This document shows, one piece after another, positions 1-8,311 of a stretch of DNA of 10,585 nt (its first letter is position 1; each line of letters starts with the position of its first letter). Source of the DNA: an uncultured Verrucomicrobiales bacterium. GTDB taxonomy: Bacteria > Verrucomicrobiota > Verrucomicrobiae > Limisphaerales > CANJSG01. The stretch lies in the NCBI GenBank assembly GCA_946480965.1, contig CAMLMI010000148.1:1-10585 (forward strand), given 5' to 3'. The notes beneath the pieces were generated by a model, which did not search any database, was not told the origin of the DNA, and saw only the letters and a list, made by a program, of their open reading frames with translations. The translations under genes and the position numbers were made by a program.

Positions 1-1031
<1,031 letters not shown>

Positions 1032-1032
<1 letters not shown>

Positions 1033-2510
1033 TGGCTTCCGTGTCTTCCTCCCCTTCCGGTCCCAAGATCCAGGGTCCGCCCGTTGAACTGGAGCGCGAG
1101 CCCCTGGTCCTGAACAACCGGTCGCTCGGCTGGCTCTCCGACCAGATCGCCGGCATCGCCGAGGGCAAGGCCGCCAAGTGGTGGTGGCCCGCCTTCATCA
1201 TCAGCGCGGGCGGCACCGCGATGATGTTCACCATGATCGTGTATCTGGTGTCCACGGGCGTCGGCGTCTGGGGGCTCAACCAGCCCGTCGATTGGGCGTG
1301 GGACATCACGAACTTCGTCTTCTGGATCGGCATCGGCCACGCCGGCACCTTGATTTCGGCCGTGCTCTTCCTGCTCCGGCAGAAGTGGCGCACCTCGATC
1401 AACCGCGCCGCCGAGGCCATGACGCTCTTCGCCGTCGTCTGCGCCGGCATCTTCCCGGTGTTCCACACCGGCCGCGTCTGGTTCGCCATGTATCCCGGCT
1501 ACCTGATCCCATTCCCCAACGCGAACGGCATCTGGCCGCAGTTCCGCTCGCCGCTGCTCTGGGACGTTTTCGCCGTCTCGACCTACGGCACCGTCTCGCT
1601 CCTCTTCTGGTATGTCGGTTTGATCCCCGACCTCGCGCTCATGCGCGACCGGGCCAAGACCAAGATCAAGAAGTTCTGCTACGGCCTCTTCGCCCTCGGC
1701 TGGACCGGAGCGAACCGTCATTGGTCGAACTACGAGAAGGCCTACTTGCTTCTCGCCGGTCTCAGCACGCCGCTTGTGCTCTCCGTGCACTCGATCGTCT
1801 CGTTCGACTTCGCCGTCTCCCAACTCCCCGGCTGGCACACCACGATCTTCCCGCCCTACTTCGTCGCGGGCGCCATCTTCTCCGGCTTCGGCATGGTGCT
1901 GACGCTGATGATCCCGCTCCGCTCGCTCTGCAAGCTGGAGGACGTCATCACGCATCGCCATCTGGACCTGATGTGCAAGGTGCTCCTCGGCACCGGTTCC
2001 ATGGTCGGCTACGCCTACATCATGGAGTTCTTCATCGCCTGGTATGGCGGCAATCCCTACGAACTCGACCTGTTCATCAAGAACCGCGTCGCCGACCCGT
2101 GGATCTTCGGCCCGATGTTCGGCGTCGATCCCGCCCCCTACTGGTGGGCCTACTGGAGCATGATGATCTGCAACGTCATCACGCCGCACTTCTTCTGGTT
2201 CAAGAAACTGCGCCGCAGCATGCTGTTCGTCTGGATCATCTCGATCTTCGTGAACATCGGCATGTGGTTCGAGCGGTTCAACATCATCGTCACCTCGCTG
2301 CACCGCGATTTCATGCCGTCGAACTGGGGCATGTTCAGCCCGACTTGGGTGGACATCCTGACCTTTGCCGGTTCGTTCGGCCTGTTCATGACGCTGTTCC
2401 TGCTGTTCATGAAGTTCCTGCCCGTCATCGCCATCTCTGAAGTGAAGGGCGTGACGCCGCAGGCCGATCCGCACCATCCGTTGGGTGGCGCGAAAGGAGG
2501 GCATCACTGA
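1032..2510 (+). CDS. actC: Alternative Complex III membrane subunit ActC (NrfD/PsrC family)
   Basis: A 492-residue integral membrane protein of the NrfD/PsrC family, close to the usual ActC length. About ten hydrophobic helices follow a soluble N-terminal stretch of roughly 50 residues; the first runs from about residue 52 to 75. In this family ActC oxidises menaquinol/ubiquinol near the periplasmic face and passes electrons to the Fe-S clusters of ActB. Candidate quinol-site residues, chosen by family resemblance only, are His103 (GHAGTLIS), His145 (FPVFHTGR) and Asp178 ([13 protein letters not shown]). The C-terminus is short and His/Gly rich (PHHPLGG...GGHH). Start and stop overlap actB and actD by one base each, and a good Shine-Dalgarno precedes the ATG. 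A same-length open frame on the opposite strand is only a codon-bias shadow. Confidence 0.96.
2493..2500 (+). promoter_or_regulatory. Shine-Dalgarno of actD inside actC
   Basis: AAAGGAGG lies 9 nt before the actD ATG (2510), within the Gly/His tail of actC. It fixes the actD start at the TGATG overlap. Confidence 0.85.
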
Positions 2511-3091
2511 TGAGCACCGCTACCCAGAGCCAGACGGCTTCCGTCGGCACCGTCGCCAAGGGGCGCCCCTTCGCGATGCTGGCCCAATACGAGACCCCGG
2601 CCGACGTGATGCACGCCGCCGAGCAGGTCCGCGACGCCGGCTACAAGATGTGGGACACCTACAGCCCGTTCCCGATCCACGGCATGGACGACGCCATGGG
2701 CCTGAAGAACGCCAAGGTTGGCTACTTCACCTTCGTGGGCGGCTGCACCGGCTTCACCATCGGCATGTTGATGATCTGGTGGATGAGCGCGGTGGACTAC
2801 CCCATCGTCGTCGGCGGCAAGCCGCTCTTCACCCCACTCTACGCCTTCCCGGTGAGCTACGAGCTGACCATCCTGCTGTCGGCCTTCGGCACGCTCTTCG
2901 GCCTGTTTTTCCTGAACCGTCTCCCGAAGTGGTATAACCCGCTCTTCAAGAACCGCCGGTTCGAGCTGGGCGCGAACAACGACAAGTTCTTCGTCGCGAT
3001 CGAGACCGCCGATCCGCGCTATTCCGAGACGGAAACCCGCAAGCTGCTCGAATCGACCGGCAGCAAGCACATCGAGTTGGTGGAGGAGTAA
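2510..3091 (+). CDS. actD: Alternative Complex III subunit ActD (DUF3341)
   Basis: A 193-residue protein of the DUF3341 family. A soluble N-terminal domain carries the family hallmark around residues 49-65 (DTYSPFPIHGMDDAMG); two transmembrane helices follow at about 70-95 and 112-135, then a soluble C-terminal segment. ActD carries no cofactor in characterised ACIII and is thought to help assemble or stabilise the ActC/ActB/ActE contacts; no redox residues are visible here. The start is set by the AAAGGAGG site inside actC. The stop overlaps the actE ATG by one base (TAATG), and GGAGG at 3082-3086 serves as the actE ribosome binding site. Confidence 0.95.
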   Translation: MSTATQSQTASVGTVAKGRPFAMLAQYETPADVMHAAEQVRDAGYKMWDTYSPFPIHGMDDAMGLKNAKVGYFTFVGGCTGFTIGMLMIWWMSAVDYPIVVGGKPLFTPLYAFPVSYELTILLSAFGTLFGLFFLNRLPKWYNPLFKNRRFELGANNDKFFVAIETADPRYSETETRKLLESTGSKHIELVEE

Positions 3092-3705
3092 TGCGCTATT
3101 TCCTTCTAGGATTTGTCCTGCTGGTCGTCGGCGTCGTGGCCGTCGCGGGTTTCCGCGGCGACAAGTCCCGCAAGCCGCCCATCGAGATATGGCCCGACAT
3201 GGACCGCCAGCCCAAGCTGCGGCCGTCCGACAAGAACAGCTTCTTCTCCGACGGCATGTCCTCCCGGAAACCCGTCGAGGGCACCATTTCCCGCGACTCC
3301 GCTTTCGAGTCGAACGAGCACAACACCGGCCTCAAGCCCGGCACGACCAACTTCGTCGAGCTGCTGCCGGTGCCCGTCACCGCCACGCTCCTGGAGCGCG
3401 GCCAACAGCGCTACAACATCTACTGCGCCCCCTGCCACAGCACCTCCGGCGACGGCAAGGGCGTGACCTCCAAATATGGCATGGCCGCCACCGCCAACCT
3501 GCACGATCCCCGGATCGTCCGCATGACCGACGGCGAGCTGTTCCATGTCATCACCAAGGGCCGCAACACCATGATGGCCTACAACGACAAGCTCGACGCG
3601 CACGACCGTTGGGCGGTGATCGCCTACGTCCGCACGCTCCAGGTCAGCCATCTGGCCACCCAGAGCGACGTGCCCGCCGAGGCGATGGCCACGCTCCCGA
3701 AATAA
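3091..3705 (+). CDS. actE: Alternative Complex III monoheme cytochrome c subunit ActE
   Basis: A 204-residue membrane-anchored cytochrome c. Residues 3-20 form a hydrophobic N-terminal segment, followed by the ActE-typical stretch PPIEIWPDMDRQPKLRP (29-45). The single heme site is C112-A-P-C115-H116, and the axial Met is probably M161 or M162 (NTMMAYND). It accepts electrons from the ACIII Fe-S/heme chain on the periplasmic side and hands them to a downstream acceptor. Many ActE proteins are lipoproteins, but no lipobox cysteine follows the hydrophobic segment here; anchoring by an uncleaved helix, or cleavage near AVAG, is more likely. The gene overlaps actD by one base. Confidence 0.94.
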   Translation: MRYFLLGFVLLVVGVVAVAGFRGDKSRKPPIEIWPDMDRQPKLRPSDKNSFFSDGMSSRKPVEGTISRDSAFESNEHNTGLKPGTTNFVELLPVPVTATLLERGQQRYNIYCAPCHSTSGDGKGVTSKYGMAATANLHDPRIVRMTDGELFHVITKGRNTMMAYNDKLDAHDRWAVIAYVRTLQVSHLATQSDVPAEAMATLPK

Positions 3706-3724
3706 CCTTTCCCGAACAACGACC

Positions 3725-4996
3725 ATGGGTGCCCACCCGACAACGACCAACAAAGAGGAGCCGCTCAAGCTGAGCCCGATCTGGGGCAAGGTTCCCCTGT
3801 TCATGATCATCGGCGGCCTCGTCCTCGCCGTCCTCGGCTTCATCGCCGGGGGCACCGACGGCGAGCACAAGATCACCGGTCTCCAGCAGCTCTCCTTCTC
3901 CTACCTGACCGCCTACATGTTCTTCCTCAGCTTCGCGCTGGGCGGGCTGTTCCTCGTGCTGCTGCACCACCTCTTCGACGCGAACTGGTCGGTGCCCATC
4001 CGCCGCGTGGCCGAGCACATGTCGATGCTGATCCCCGTGATGTTCGTGCTCTGGATCCCCATCGCGCTGCTGGCGATGAACAAGGATTCCGGCCTCTTCT
4101 CGTTCCTCTGGAACCAGCAGGACCACGCGGTCAAGGCCAAGCACCCGCTCTTCACCCAGGCCGGTTGGTTCATCACCATCATCGCCTTCTTCGCCGTCCT
4201 CAGCGTGCTCGCCTGGAAGCTTCGCTCCAATTCGCTGAACCAGGACAAGGACGGCGCGGCCAAATGGACGCTCAGCAGCCGCTTCCACACCGGCTGGGGC
4301 ATCTTCGCCTTCGGCGTCGGCCTCACCTTCCTCTGCATCATGCTGATGAAGTCGCTGATGTATCAGTTCTTCTCCACCATGTATGGCGTCTATTACTTCG
4401 CCGGCAGCGTGTGGATGACCTGGGCCACGGTCTATCTCATCGCCCTGGTCCTGAAGCGCACCGGTCACCTGACCGCCGTGGTCACGACGAAGACGATGCA
4501 CTCCATCGGCACGCTTTTCTTCGCGTTCACCGTGTTCTACGCCTACATCGCGTTCTCCCAATATTTCCTGATCTGGAACGCCAACCTGCCCGAGGAGACG
4601 TTCTGGTTCCTGCGCCGTGAAGTCGGCTCCTGGTGGTATGTCGGGATGCTGATGATCTTCGGCCACTTCTTCGTGCCGTTCCTCGCCATGCTGCGGATCG
4701 ACGCGAAGCTGAACCTCGCGATCATGTTCCCGCTCATCGCCTGGGCCTGGCTCATGCACTACATGGACATGCAGTTCAACGTCATGCCTTCGCTCTACAC
4801 CCACGGCTTCGTGTTGAGCCTCGCGGACCTCGGCTGCGTCGCCTTCATCGGCGGCATCCTGATCACCGTTTGGTTGAAGATGTTCAAGGCCCACCCGGCC
4901 TACCCGCAGAAGGACCCGCGCATCGCCGAGACGATGGGCGTCTATGTCCCGCCGGCCAAGGGCTCCATGGCCGCGATCCACCTCGGCCTGAAATAA
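3725..4996 (+). CDS. actF: Alternative Complex III membrane subunit ActF (NrfD family)
   Basis: A 423-residue polytopic NrfD-like protein, the second large membrane subunit of ACIII. Its first helix is at about residues 22-43. The ActF signature near residues 80-99 (LHHLFDANWSVPIRRVAEHM) distinguishes it from ActC, as does its shorter length. In solved ACIII structures ActF resembles ActC but lacks the quinol cofactor role and has been suggested to take part in proton movement; that role is not shown by this sequence. It lies 19 nt after actE. No Shine-Dalgarno precedes the ATG at 3725. A purine-rich AAAGAGGAG (3752-3760) lies inside the reading frame, 9 nt before an in-frame CTG at 3770, so a shorter start at residue 16 is possible though less likely. 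Confidence 0.93.
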   Translation: MGAHPTTTNKEEPLKLSPIWGKVPLFMIIGGLVLAVLGFIAGGTDGEHKITGLQQLSFSYLTAYMFFLSFALGGLFLVLLHHLFDANWSVPIRRVAEHMSMLIPVMFVLWIPIALLAMNKDSGLFSFLWNQQDHAVKAKHPLFTQAGWFITIIAFFAVLSVLAWKLRSNSLNQDKDGAAKWTLSSRFHTGWGIFAFGVGLTFLCIMLMKSLMYQFFSTMYGVYYFAGSVWMTWATVYLIALVLKRTGHLTAVVTTKTMHSIGTLFFAFTVFYAYIAFSQYFLIWNANLPEETFWFLRREVGSWWYVGMLMIFGHFFVPFLAMLRIDAKLNLAIMFPLIAWAWLMHYMDMQFNVMPSLYTHGFVLSLADLGCVAFIGGILITVWLKMFKAHPAYPQKDPRIAETMGVYVPPAKGSMAAIHLGLK

Positions 4997-5009
4997 CGAC
5001 CGCCGATCC

Positions 5010-5372
5010 ATGAATTCCTCCAGCAAGAAACCCTCTCTGGTGATCTCCGCCATCGGCGTGATCGGAGCCTTGGCCTTGGTCGGCTTCGTGGTCGCCCGCG
5101 TCTCGTCCGCCGTGAAACCGGCCGATCTGACCGAGGCCCGCCGTCTGGAACGCCTCAAGTTCCGCGACGAGGTCGTCAACGCCACCACTGGCACGCTCAC
5201 CAACGCCGCGCTGATCGACAAGGACCGCGGCACCTACCGCATCCCGCTCGAAGCGGCCAAAGAGATCGTCCTCCGCGAATGGCAGAATCCTCCGGCCGGC
5301 CGCAAAGCCCTGCTCGAACGTCTCGACAAGGCGACGGCCAAGCTGCCCGAGAAAGTCAGCGAATTCGAGTGA
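5010..5372 (+). CDS. small single-pass membrane protein of unknown function in the ACIII operon
   Basis: A 120-residue protein with one N-terminal transmembrane helix (about 9-30), then a charged, mostly helical soluble domain that should face the periplasm. It has no Cys and no heme motif. The most distinctive segment is residues 70-84, DKDRGTYRIPLEAAK. From memory, a similar 'gxYRIPIxxAmxl' motif occurs in small proteins near respiratory oxidase genes of planctomycetes and verrucomicrobia; this was not checked. It lies 13 nt after actF, and its stop falls within or just before the start of the CcoN-like gene (GTGA overlap at 5369, or ATG 12 nt on), so it is almost certainly co-translated with the complex. 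Assembly factor or accessory subunit is a position-based guess. Confidence 0.85.
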   Translation: MNSSSKKPSLVISAIGVIGALALVGFVVARVSSAVKPADLTEARRLERLKFRDEVVNATTGTLTNAALIDKDRGTYRIPLEAAKEIVLREWQNPPAGRKALLERLDKATAKLPEKVSEFE

Positions 5373-5383
5373 GCCGCGCTTCC

Positions 5384-6826
5384 ATGCCCGCCGCACCTTC
5401 CACAACCGTGGCCCCCACTCCGGCCAATTCCGCCGACGCCTGCTGCGGCGGAGATCCGGCCGGTCGGCTCGCCCTCCTGCTCCTGACCGGCAAAGGCGTG
5501 GCGTGGTTCGTCCTCGCCGCTCTTCTCCAGATCCTGGCCGCGATCAAGATGCACGGCCCGTTGTTTCTGGCCGATTGCCCTGCTCTTTCCTACGGGCGCC
5601 TTCAGCCCGCAGCCACTACCGCCCTCATCTACGGCTTTCTCAGCCAGATCGGCCTCGCGGTCGGGCTCTGGATCCTCGCTCGTCTTTCGCGCGCTAAACT
5701 GGTCGCCGCGCCGTTCGTCGTCTTCGCGACCATCCTTTGGAACATCGCCGTTTTCGTCGGCATGTTTGGCATCCTCTGCGGGGCGAACACCGGCTATCCG
5801 TGGCTGGAGATGCCCAAGCAGATCCTCGCCCTTTTGACGGTCCTCTCGGTTGCCTTCACCCTTTCCGGCCTCCTGACCGCGGCCCAGCGCGAGGAACGCG
5901 AGCTGTTCCCCGCCGCTTGGTTCGTCATCGGTGCGCTGTTTGCCTTGCCTTGGATCCTCGGCACCGCCTCCTTCACGCTCCTGTTCCAGACGGTGCGCGG
6001 CGCCGTCCAACTCAGCGTCAACGCCTGGTTCATGCACGCCTTCACTTGGCTTTGGCTCGGCTTCCTCGCCATTGCCGCGCTGCTGTATGTCGTGCCCCGC
6101 GTGTCCCGGACGGAGCTCCACAGCCGATCCTCAGCCGCTTTCGCCTTCTGGCTCTTTGCCCTGTTGGCGGGTTGGGGCGGATTGATGGCTTCGGCTCCGC
6201 TGCCGCGCTGGATGGTCAGCGTGAGCGGCACGGCGAATCTCCTCCTCTTCGTTCCCATTGCCCTGATCGTCCACAACCTCTGGAAGACCATCGCGCCCCG
6301 GGCGGCGGACGACGATGAGGCGCCCTCGCTGAAGTTTGCCCGCTTCGGCATCCAGTCCTTGGCCGCGTTCGGCCTGTTGCTGGTGGCCTTCCATGCCCCC
6401 GCGCGCAACTTGGACCTCGGCCTCTCCCTCTTCCAGCCCGGCCTGATGAACCTCTTCTTCATCGGCGTGGTCCTGCTGGCCTTCCTCGCCGCGCTGAACC
6501 TGATGCTGCCCGAAGTGCTCGGCACCCGGCCCAAGCCGCTCCTCAGCCCCGTCCTCTTCATTGTCCTGCTCGTCGCGCTGGCCTTCACCACGCTGCCGCT
6601 CATCCTCGGCGGAATGCGCCAGGCCGCGCTCTGGGCCGACCTCTCCAAGTCCGCCGCCGAAGTCAGCCGCGGCCTCAACGGCTTCATCGGACCTTCCACG
6701 CTGGGCTATATCATGCTCCTCGTCGTGGCGGTCTTCCTCGCCTTGAACCTCGTTGGCTCCATCAAGGCCGCCTGTCTCGAATGCTGCGGCGGCGAACAGA
6801 ACGCTTCGGCCAAGAAACGGAAATGA
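5384..6826 (+). CDS. CcoN-like (cbb3 oxidase subunit I fold) protein lacking heme and CuB ligands
   Basis: A 480-residue protein with 12 predicted transmembrane helices. It resembles cbb3 oxidase subunit I: SYGRLQPAATTA (69-80) matches the canonical FGRLRPLHTNA before helix II; H218 to P238 keeps the exact 20-residue spacing of helix VI; F255-W256 aligns in helix VII; L376-P376 region closes helix X. By this alignment (made from memory of FixN/CcoN) the helix II heme b His is Ala77, the helix VII CuB His-His pair is Met268-Ala269, the active-site Tyr is Ala262, and the helix X HxH pair is Leu354 and Asn356. Only His218 (a CuB ligand) survives. O2 reduction should be impossible. There is no frameshift or stop, so it is not a decayed gene. 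Cys pairs occur at both termini (C20-C21; C464, C467-C468). The ATG at 5384 was chosen; GTG at 5369, giving a 4-nt overlap with the previous stop, is the alternative. Its own stop overlaps the next start (ATGA). Confidence 0.85.
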   Translation: MPAAPSTTVAPTPANSADACCGGDPAGRLALLLLTGKGVAWFVLAALLQILAAIKMHGPLFLADCPALSYGRLQPAATTALIYGFLSQIGLAVGLWILARLSRAKLVAAPFVVFATILWNIAVFVGMFGILCGANTGYPWLEMPKQILALLTVLSVAFTLSGLLTAAQREERELFPAAWFVIGALFALPWILGTASFTLLFQTVRGAVQLSVNAWFMHAFTWLWLGFLAIAALLYVVPRVSRTELHSRSSAAFAFWLFALLAGWGGLMASAPLPRWMVSVSGTANLLLFVPIALIVHNLWKTIAPRAADDDEAPSLKFARFGIQSLAAFGLLLVAFHAPARNLDLGLSLFQPGLMNLFFIGVVLLAFLAALNLMLPEVLGTRPKPLLSPVLFIVLLVALAFTTLPLILGGMRQAALWADLSKSAAEVSRGLNGFIGPSTLGYIMLLVVAVFLALNLVGSIKAACLECCGGEQNASAKKRK

Positions 6827-7566
6827 ACCACGTCACGCTCATTTTTCTCGGCCTGCTCGTGACCTTTGTCGGGTCCTGGACGGGCATGGTCGTGGCCCCG
6901 CAGATCCAGCTCGGCCGCCAAGTGCCGATGGGGCAGATGCAGCCCATCGGAAAGCCACCCATCGACGGCGACGCCGGCGAGATCTACCCTCAGGCCCGCG
7001 TGGGCTTGGCGGAACAGGGACGGCAGCTTTACCGCAAACACGGCTGCTATTACTGCCACAGCCAGCAGGTCAACGGCTCATCCACCGATCTGCAGCGCTG
7101 GACCAAGGACGGACGCTTCAGCGTCCACCGCGACTATCTCTTCGACCAACCCGCGCTCTTCGGTCCCCAGCGCCTGGCGCCCGATCTTTCCAATGCCGGA
7201 GCCCGCATTGCCGATCCCACCTGGCATCTGATCCATCTCTACGCGCCGCAGGTTCTCGTCGAGAAATCCTCCATGCCGCCGTATCCCGAGCTGTTCGAGC
7301 GCCGCACAGTGGACCCGAAGTTCGGTCCTTCGCCGGAGGCCTTGCCCCTGACCGACGAGCTCCGCAAAGCCCTGCCCCGAGCCCTTCGTCTGGAAGCCAA
7401 CGAAGAGATCCTGCCTAAGCAGGAAGCCAAGGCCCTCGTCGCCTATATCTTGAGCCTGCATCAGAATGTGAACCTCTTCGAGGCTCCCATGTATGCCCCG
7501 AAGACCAACTCCGTAGAGGGAGCGACCAACACGGTGGAAGCCGCCGCCAACGGCGAAAAGAAGTAA
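6823..7566 (+). CDS. CcoO/FixO-type membrane-anchored monoheme cytochrome c
   Basis: A 247-residue protein of the cbb3 oxidase subunit II (CcoO/FixO) family. One N-terminal helix (about 4-25) anchors a periplasmic cytochrome domain. The heme site C75-Y-Y-C78-H79 is followed by SQQ, as in CcoO. Other family marks are RFSVHRDYLFDQP (98-110), GPQRLAPDLSNAGAR (114-128), the WHLIHL stretch (134-139) and the axial Met151 in SSMPPYP. All parts needed for a working c-type heme appear intact, in contrast to the ligand-less CcoN-like partner encoded just before it. The ATG at 6823 overlaps the upstream stop in an ATGA junction, which settles the start against an in-frame ATG at 6781. In cbb3 oxidases CcoO passes electrons to CcoN; here it may instead link ACIII with the next cytochrome. 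Confidence 0.92.
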   Translation: MNHVTLIFLGLLVTFVGSWTGMVVAPQIQLGRQVPMGQMQPIGKPPIDGDAGEIYPQARVGLAEQGRQLYRKHGCYYCHSQQVNGSSTDLQRWTKDGRFSVHRDYLFDQPALFGPQRLAPDLSNAGARIADPTWHLIHLYAPQVLVEKSSMPPYPELFERRTVDPKFGPSPEALPLTDELRKALPRALRLEANEEILPKQEAKALVAYILSLHQNVNLFEAPMYAPKTNSVEGATNTVEAAANGEKK

Positions 7567-7572
7567 CCGGCG

Positions 7573-8181
7573 ATGAGCGAGTCCAAGTCCAATTCCCCCA
7601 TCGAACAACGCCGCGAACCCAAGGCCGGCCGCGTCCCGGTGCCGCTCTGGGCGGTCACGCTGGTTGGCCTCTTCACGTTCGTAGGGATCGCGCGCTTGGT
7701 GGATTCCGGCGGAGCTTTCGATCCGAACGTTTACGGACCGTTCAAGGATTTGGCCAAGGTCCAAATCGCCCACCCGCCGCCGAACATTCCTCCGATCATC
7801 ATCGAAGGTAAGAAGCTGTTCGCGAAGAACTGCGCCGCCTGCCATCAGGCCAACGGCCAAGGTTCGCCCCCATTGTTTCCGCCAGTGGCTGGTTCCGATT
7901 GGGTCAACGTCGAAGGACATGGCCGCTTGATCCGCATCGTCCTCCATGGACTGCAAGGACCCATCACGGTCAACGGCAAGGAATACAACAACAACATGCT
8001 CGCGTGGAAGGACATGATGAACGACCAGGAAGTCGCGGCCGTCGTCAGCTACATCCGCAATGATTGGGGCAACAAGGGCACGTTGGTGACACCCGAAGAA
8101 GTGAAGGAGATCCGCGCGAAAGAGTCCGGCAAGTCCGAGCAGTGGACCGCAGCCGAGCTGTTGGCCATTCCGCTTCAATAG
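7573..8181 (+). CDS. single-heme membrane-anchored cytochrome c (CcoP position)
   Basis: A 202-residue class I cytochrome c with a cytoplasmic N-terminal stretch rich in charged residues, one transmembrane helix (about 22-41) and a periplasmic heme domain. The heme site is C87-A-A-C90-H91, and the probable axial ligand is Met142 in NNNMLAW. It sits where ccoP would be in a ccoNO(Q)P operon, but canonical CcoP has two hemes and this protein has one. It lies 6 nt after the CcoO-like gene and is the last gene before a strong terminator. It probably gives electrons to, or takes them from, a soluble carrier or a separate terminal oxidase; direction cannot be read from the sequence. No clear Shine-Dalgarno precedes the ATG. 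Confidence 0.92.
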   Translation: MSESKSNSPIEQRREPKAGRVPVPLWAVTLVGLFTFVGIARLVDSGGAFDPNVYGPFKDLAKVQIAHPPPNIPPIIIEGKKLFAKNCAACHQANGQGSPPLFPPVAGSDWVNVEGHGRLIRIVLHGLQGPITVNGKEYNNNMLAWKDMMNDQEVAAVVSYIRNDWGNKGTLVTPEEVKEIRAKESGKSEQWTAAELLAIPLQ

Positions 8182-8203
8182 TTGCCGCAAGCGGAGGAGT
8201 AGG

Positions 8204-8235
8204 TTTTTGGGCAGCCCTAACCGGCTGCCTTTTTC
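8204..8235 (+). terminator. Rho-independent terminator closing the ACIII/cbb3-like operon
   Basis: A perfect 7-bp stem, GGCAGCC (8210-8216) and GGCTGCC (8223-8229), with a 6-nt loop is followed directly by TTTTT. It lies 28 nt after the last cytochrome stop codon and works on the + strand only, since the 5' side is also T-rich rather than A-rich. Confidence 0.9.
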
Positions 8236-8275
8236 GTTTCCAGGACGGGCATCGCAGGATTCCTCCGCTGCGCCC

Positions 8276-8304
8276 TTGCTCCACCGCTCCGTGGCTCCTT
8301 AAAT
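8276..8304 (+). promoter_or_regulatory. possible parA promoter (weak -35/-10)
   Basis: TTGCTC (8276-8281) and TTAAAT (8299-8304) are separated by 17 nt. The matches to the sigma70 consensus are only partial (3/6 and 4/6). They lie between the upstream terminator and the parA GTG at 8312, where a promoter is needed. Transcription would begin at about 8311, practically at the start codon. Confidence 0.3.
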
Positions 8305-8311
8305 CCGCCCC

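Noticed and set aside
5279..5383. Longer N-terminus for the CcoN-like protein from an ATG at 5279
   Set aside because: It would overlap the preceding gene by 94 nt with a hydrophilic, unrelated extension; the GTG at 5369 or ATG at 5384 fits the coupled operon layout.
6781..6822. Longer N-terminus for the CcoO-like cytochrome from an ATG at 6781
   Set aside because: The added residues (14) are highly charged and precede the membrane anchor; the ATGA overlap at 6823 is the normal coupled start.
5384..6826. Interpretation of the CcoN-like protein as a nitric oxide reductase (NorB) or other active heme-copper enzyme
   Set aside because: All active heme-copper and NO reductases keep the six histidines in helices II, VI, VII and X; five are missing here.
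5384..6826. Interpretation of the CcoN-like gene as a pseudogene
   Set aside because: The frame is uninterrupted, all 12 helices are present, codon use matches the neighbours and both junctions are tightly coupled.
8184..8196. Small inverted repeat CCGC-AA-GCGG just after the last cytochrome gene
   Set aside because: Only 4 bp with a 2-nt loop and no T tract; the real terminator lies just downstream.
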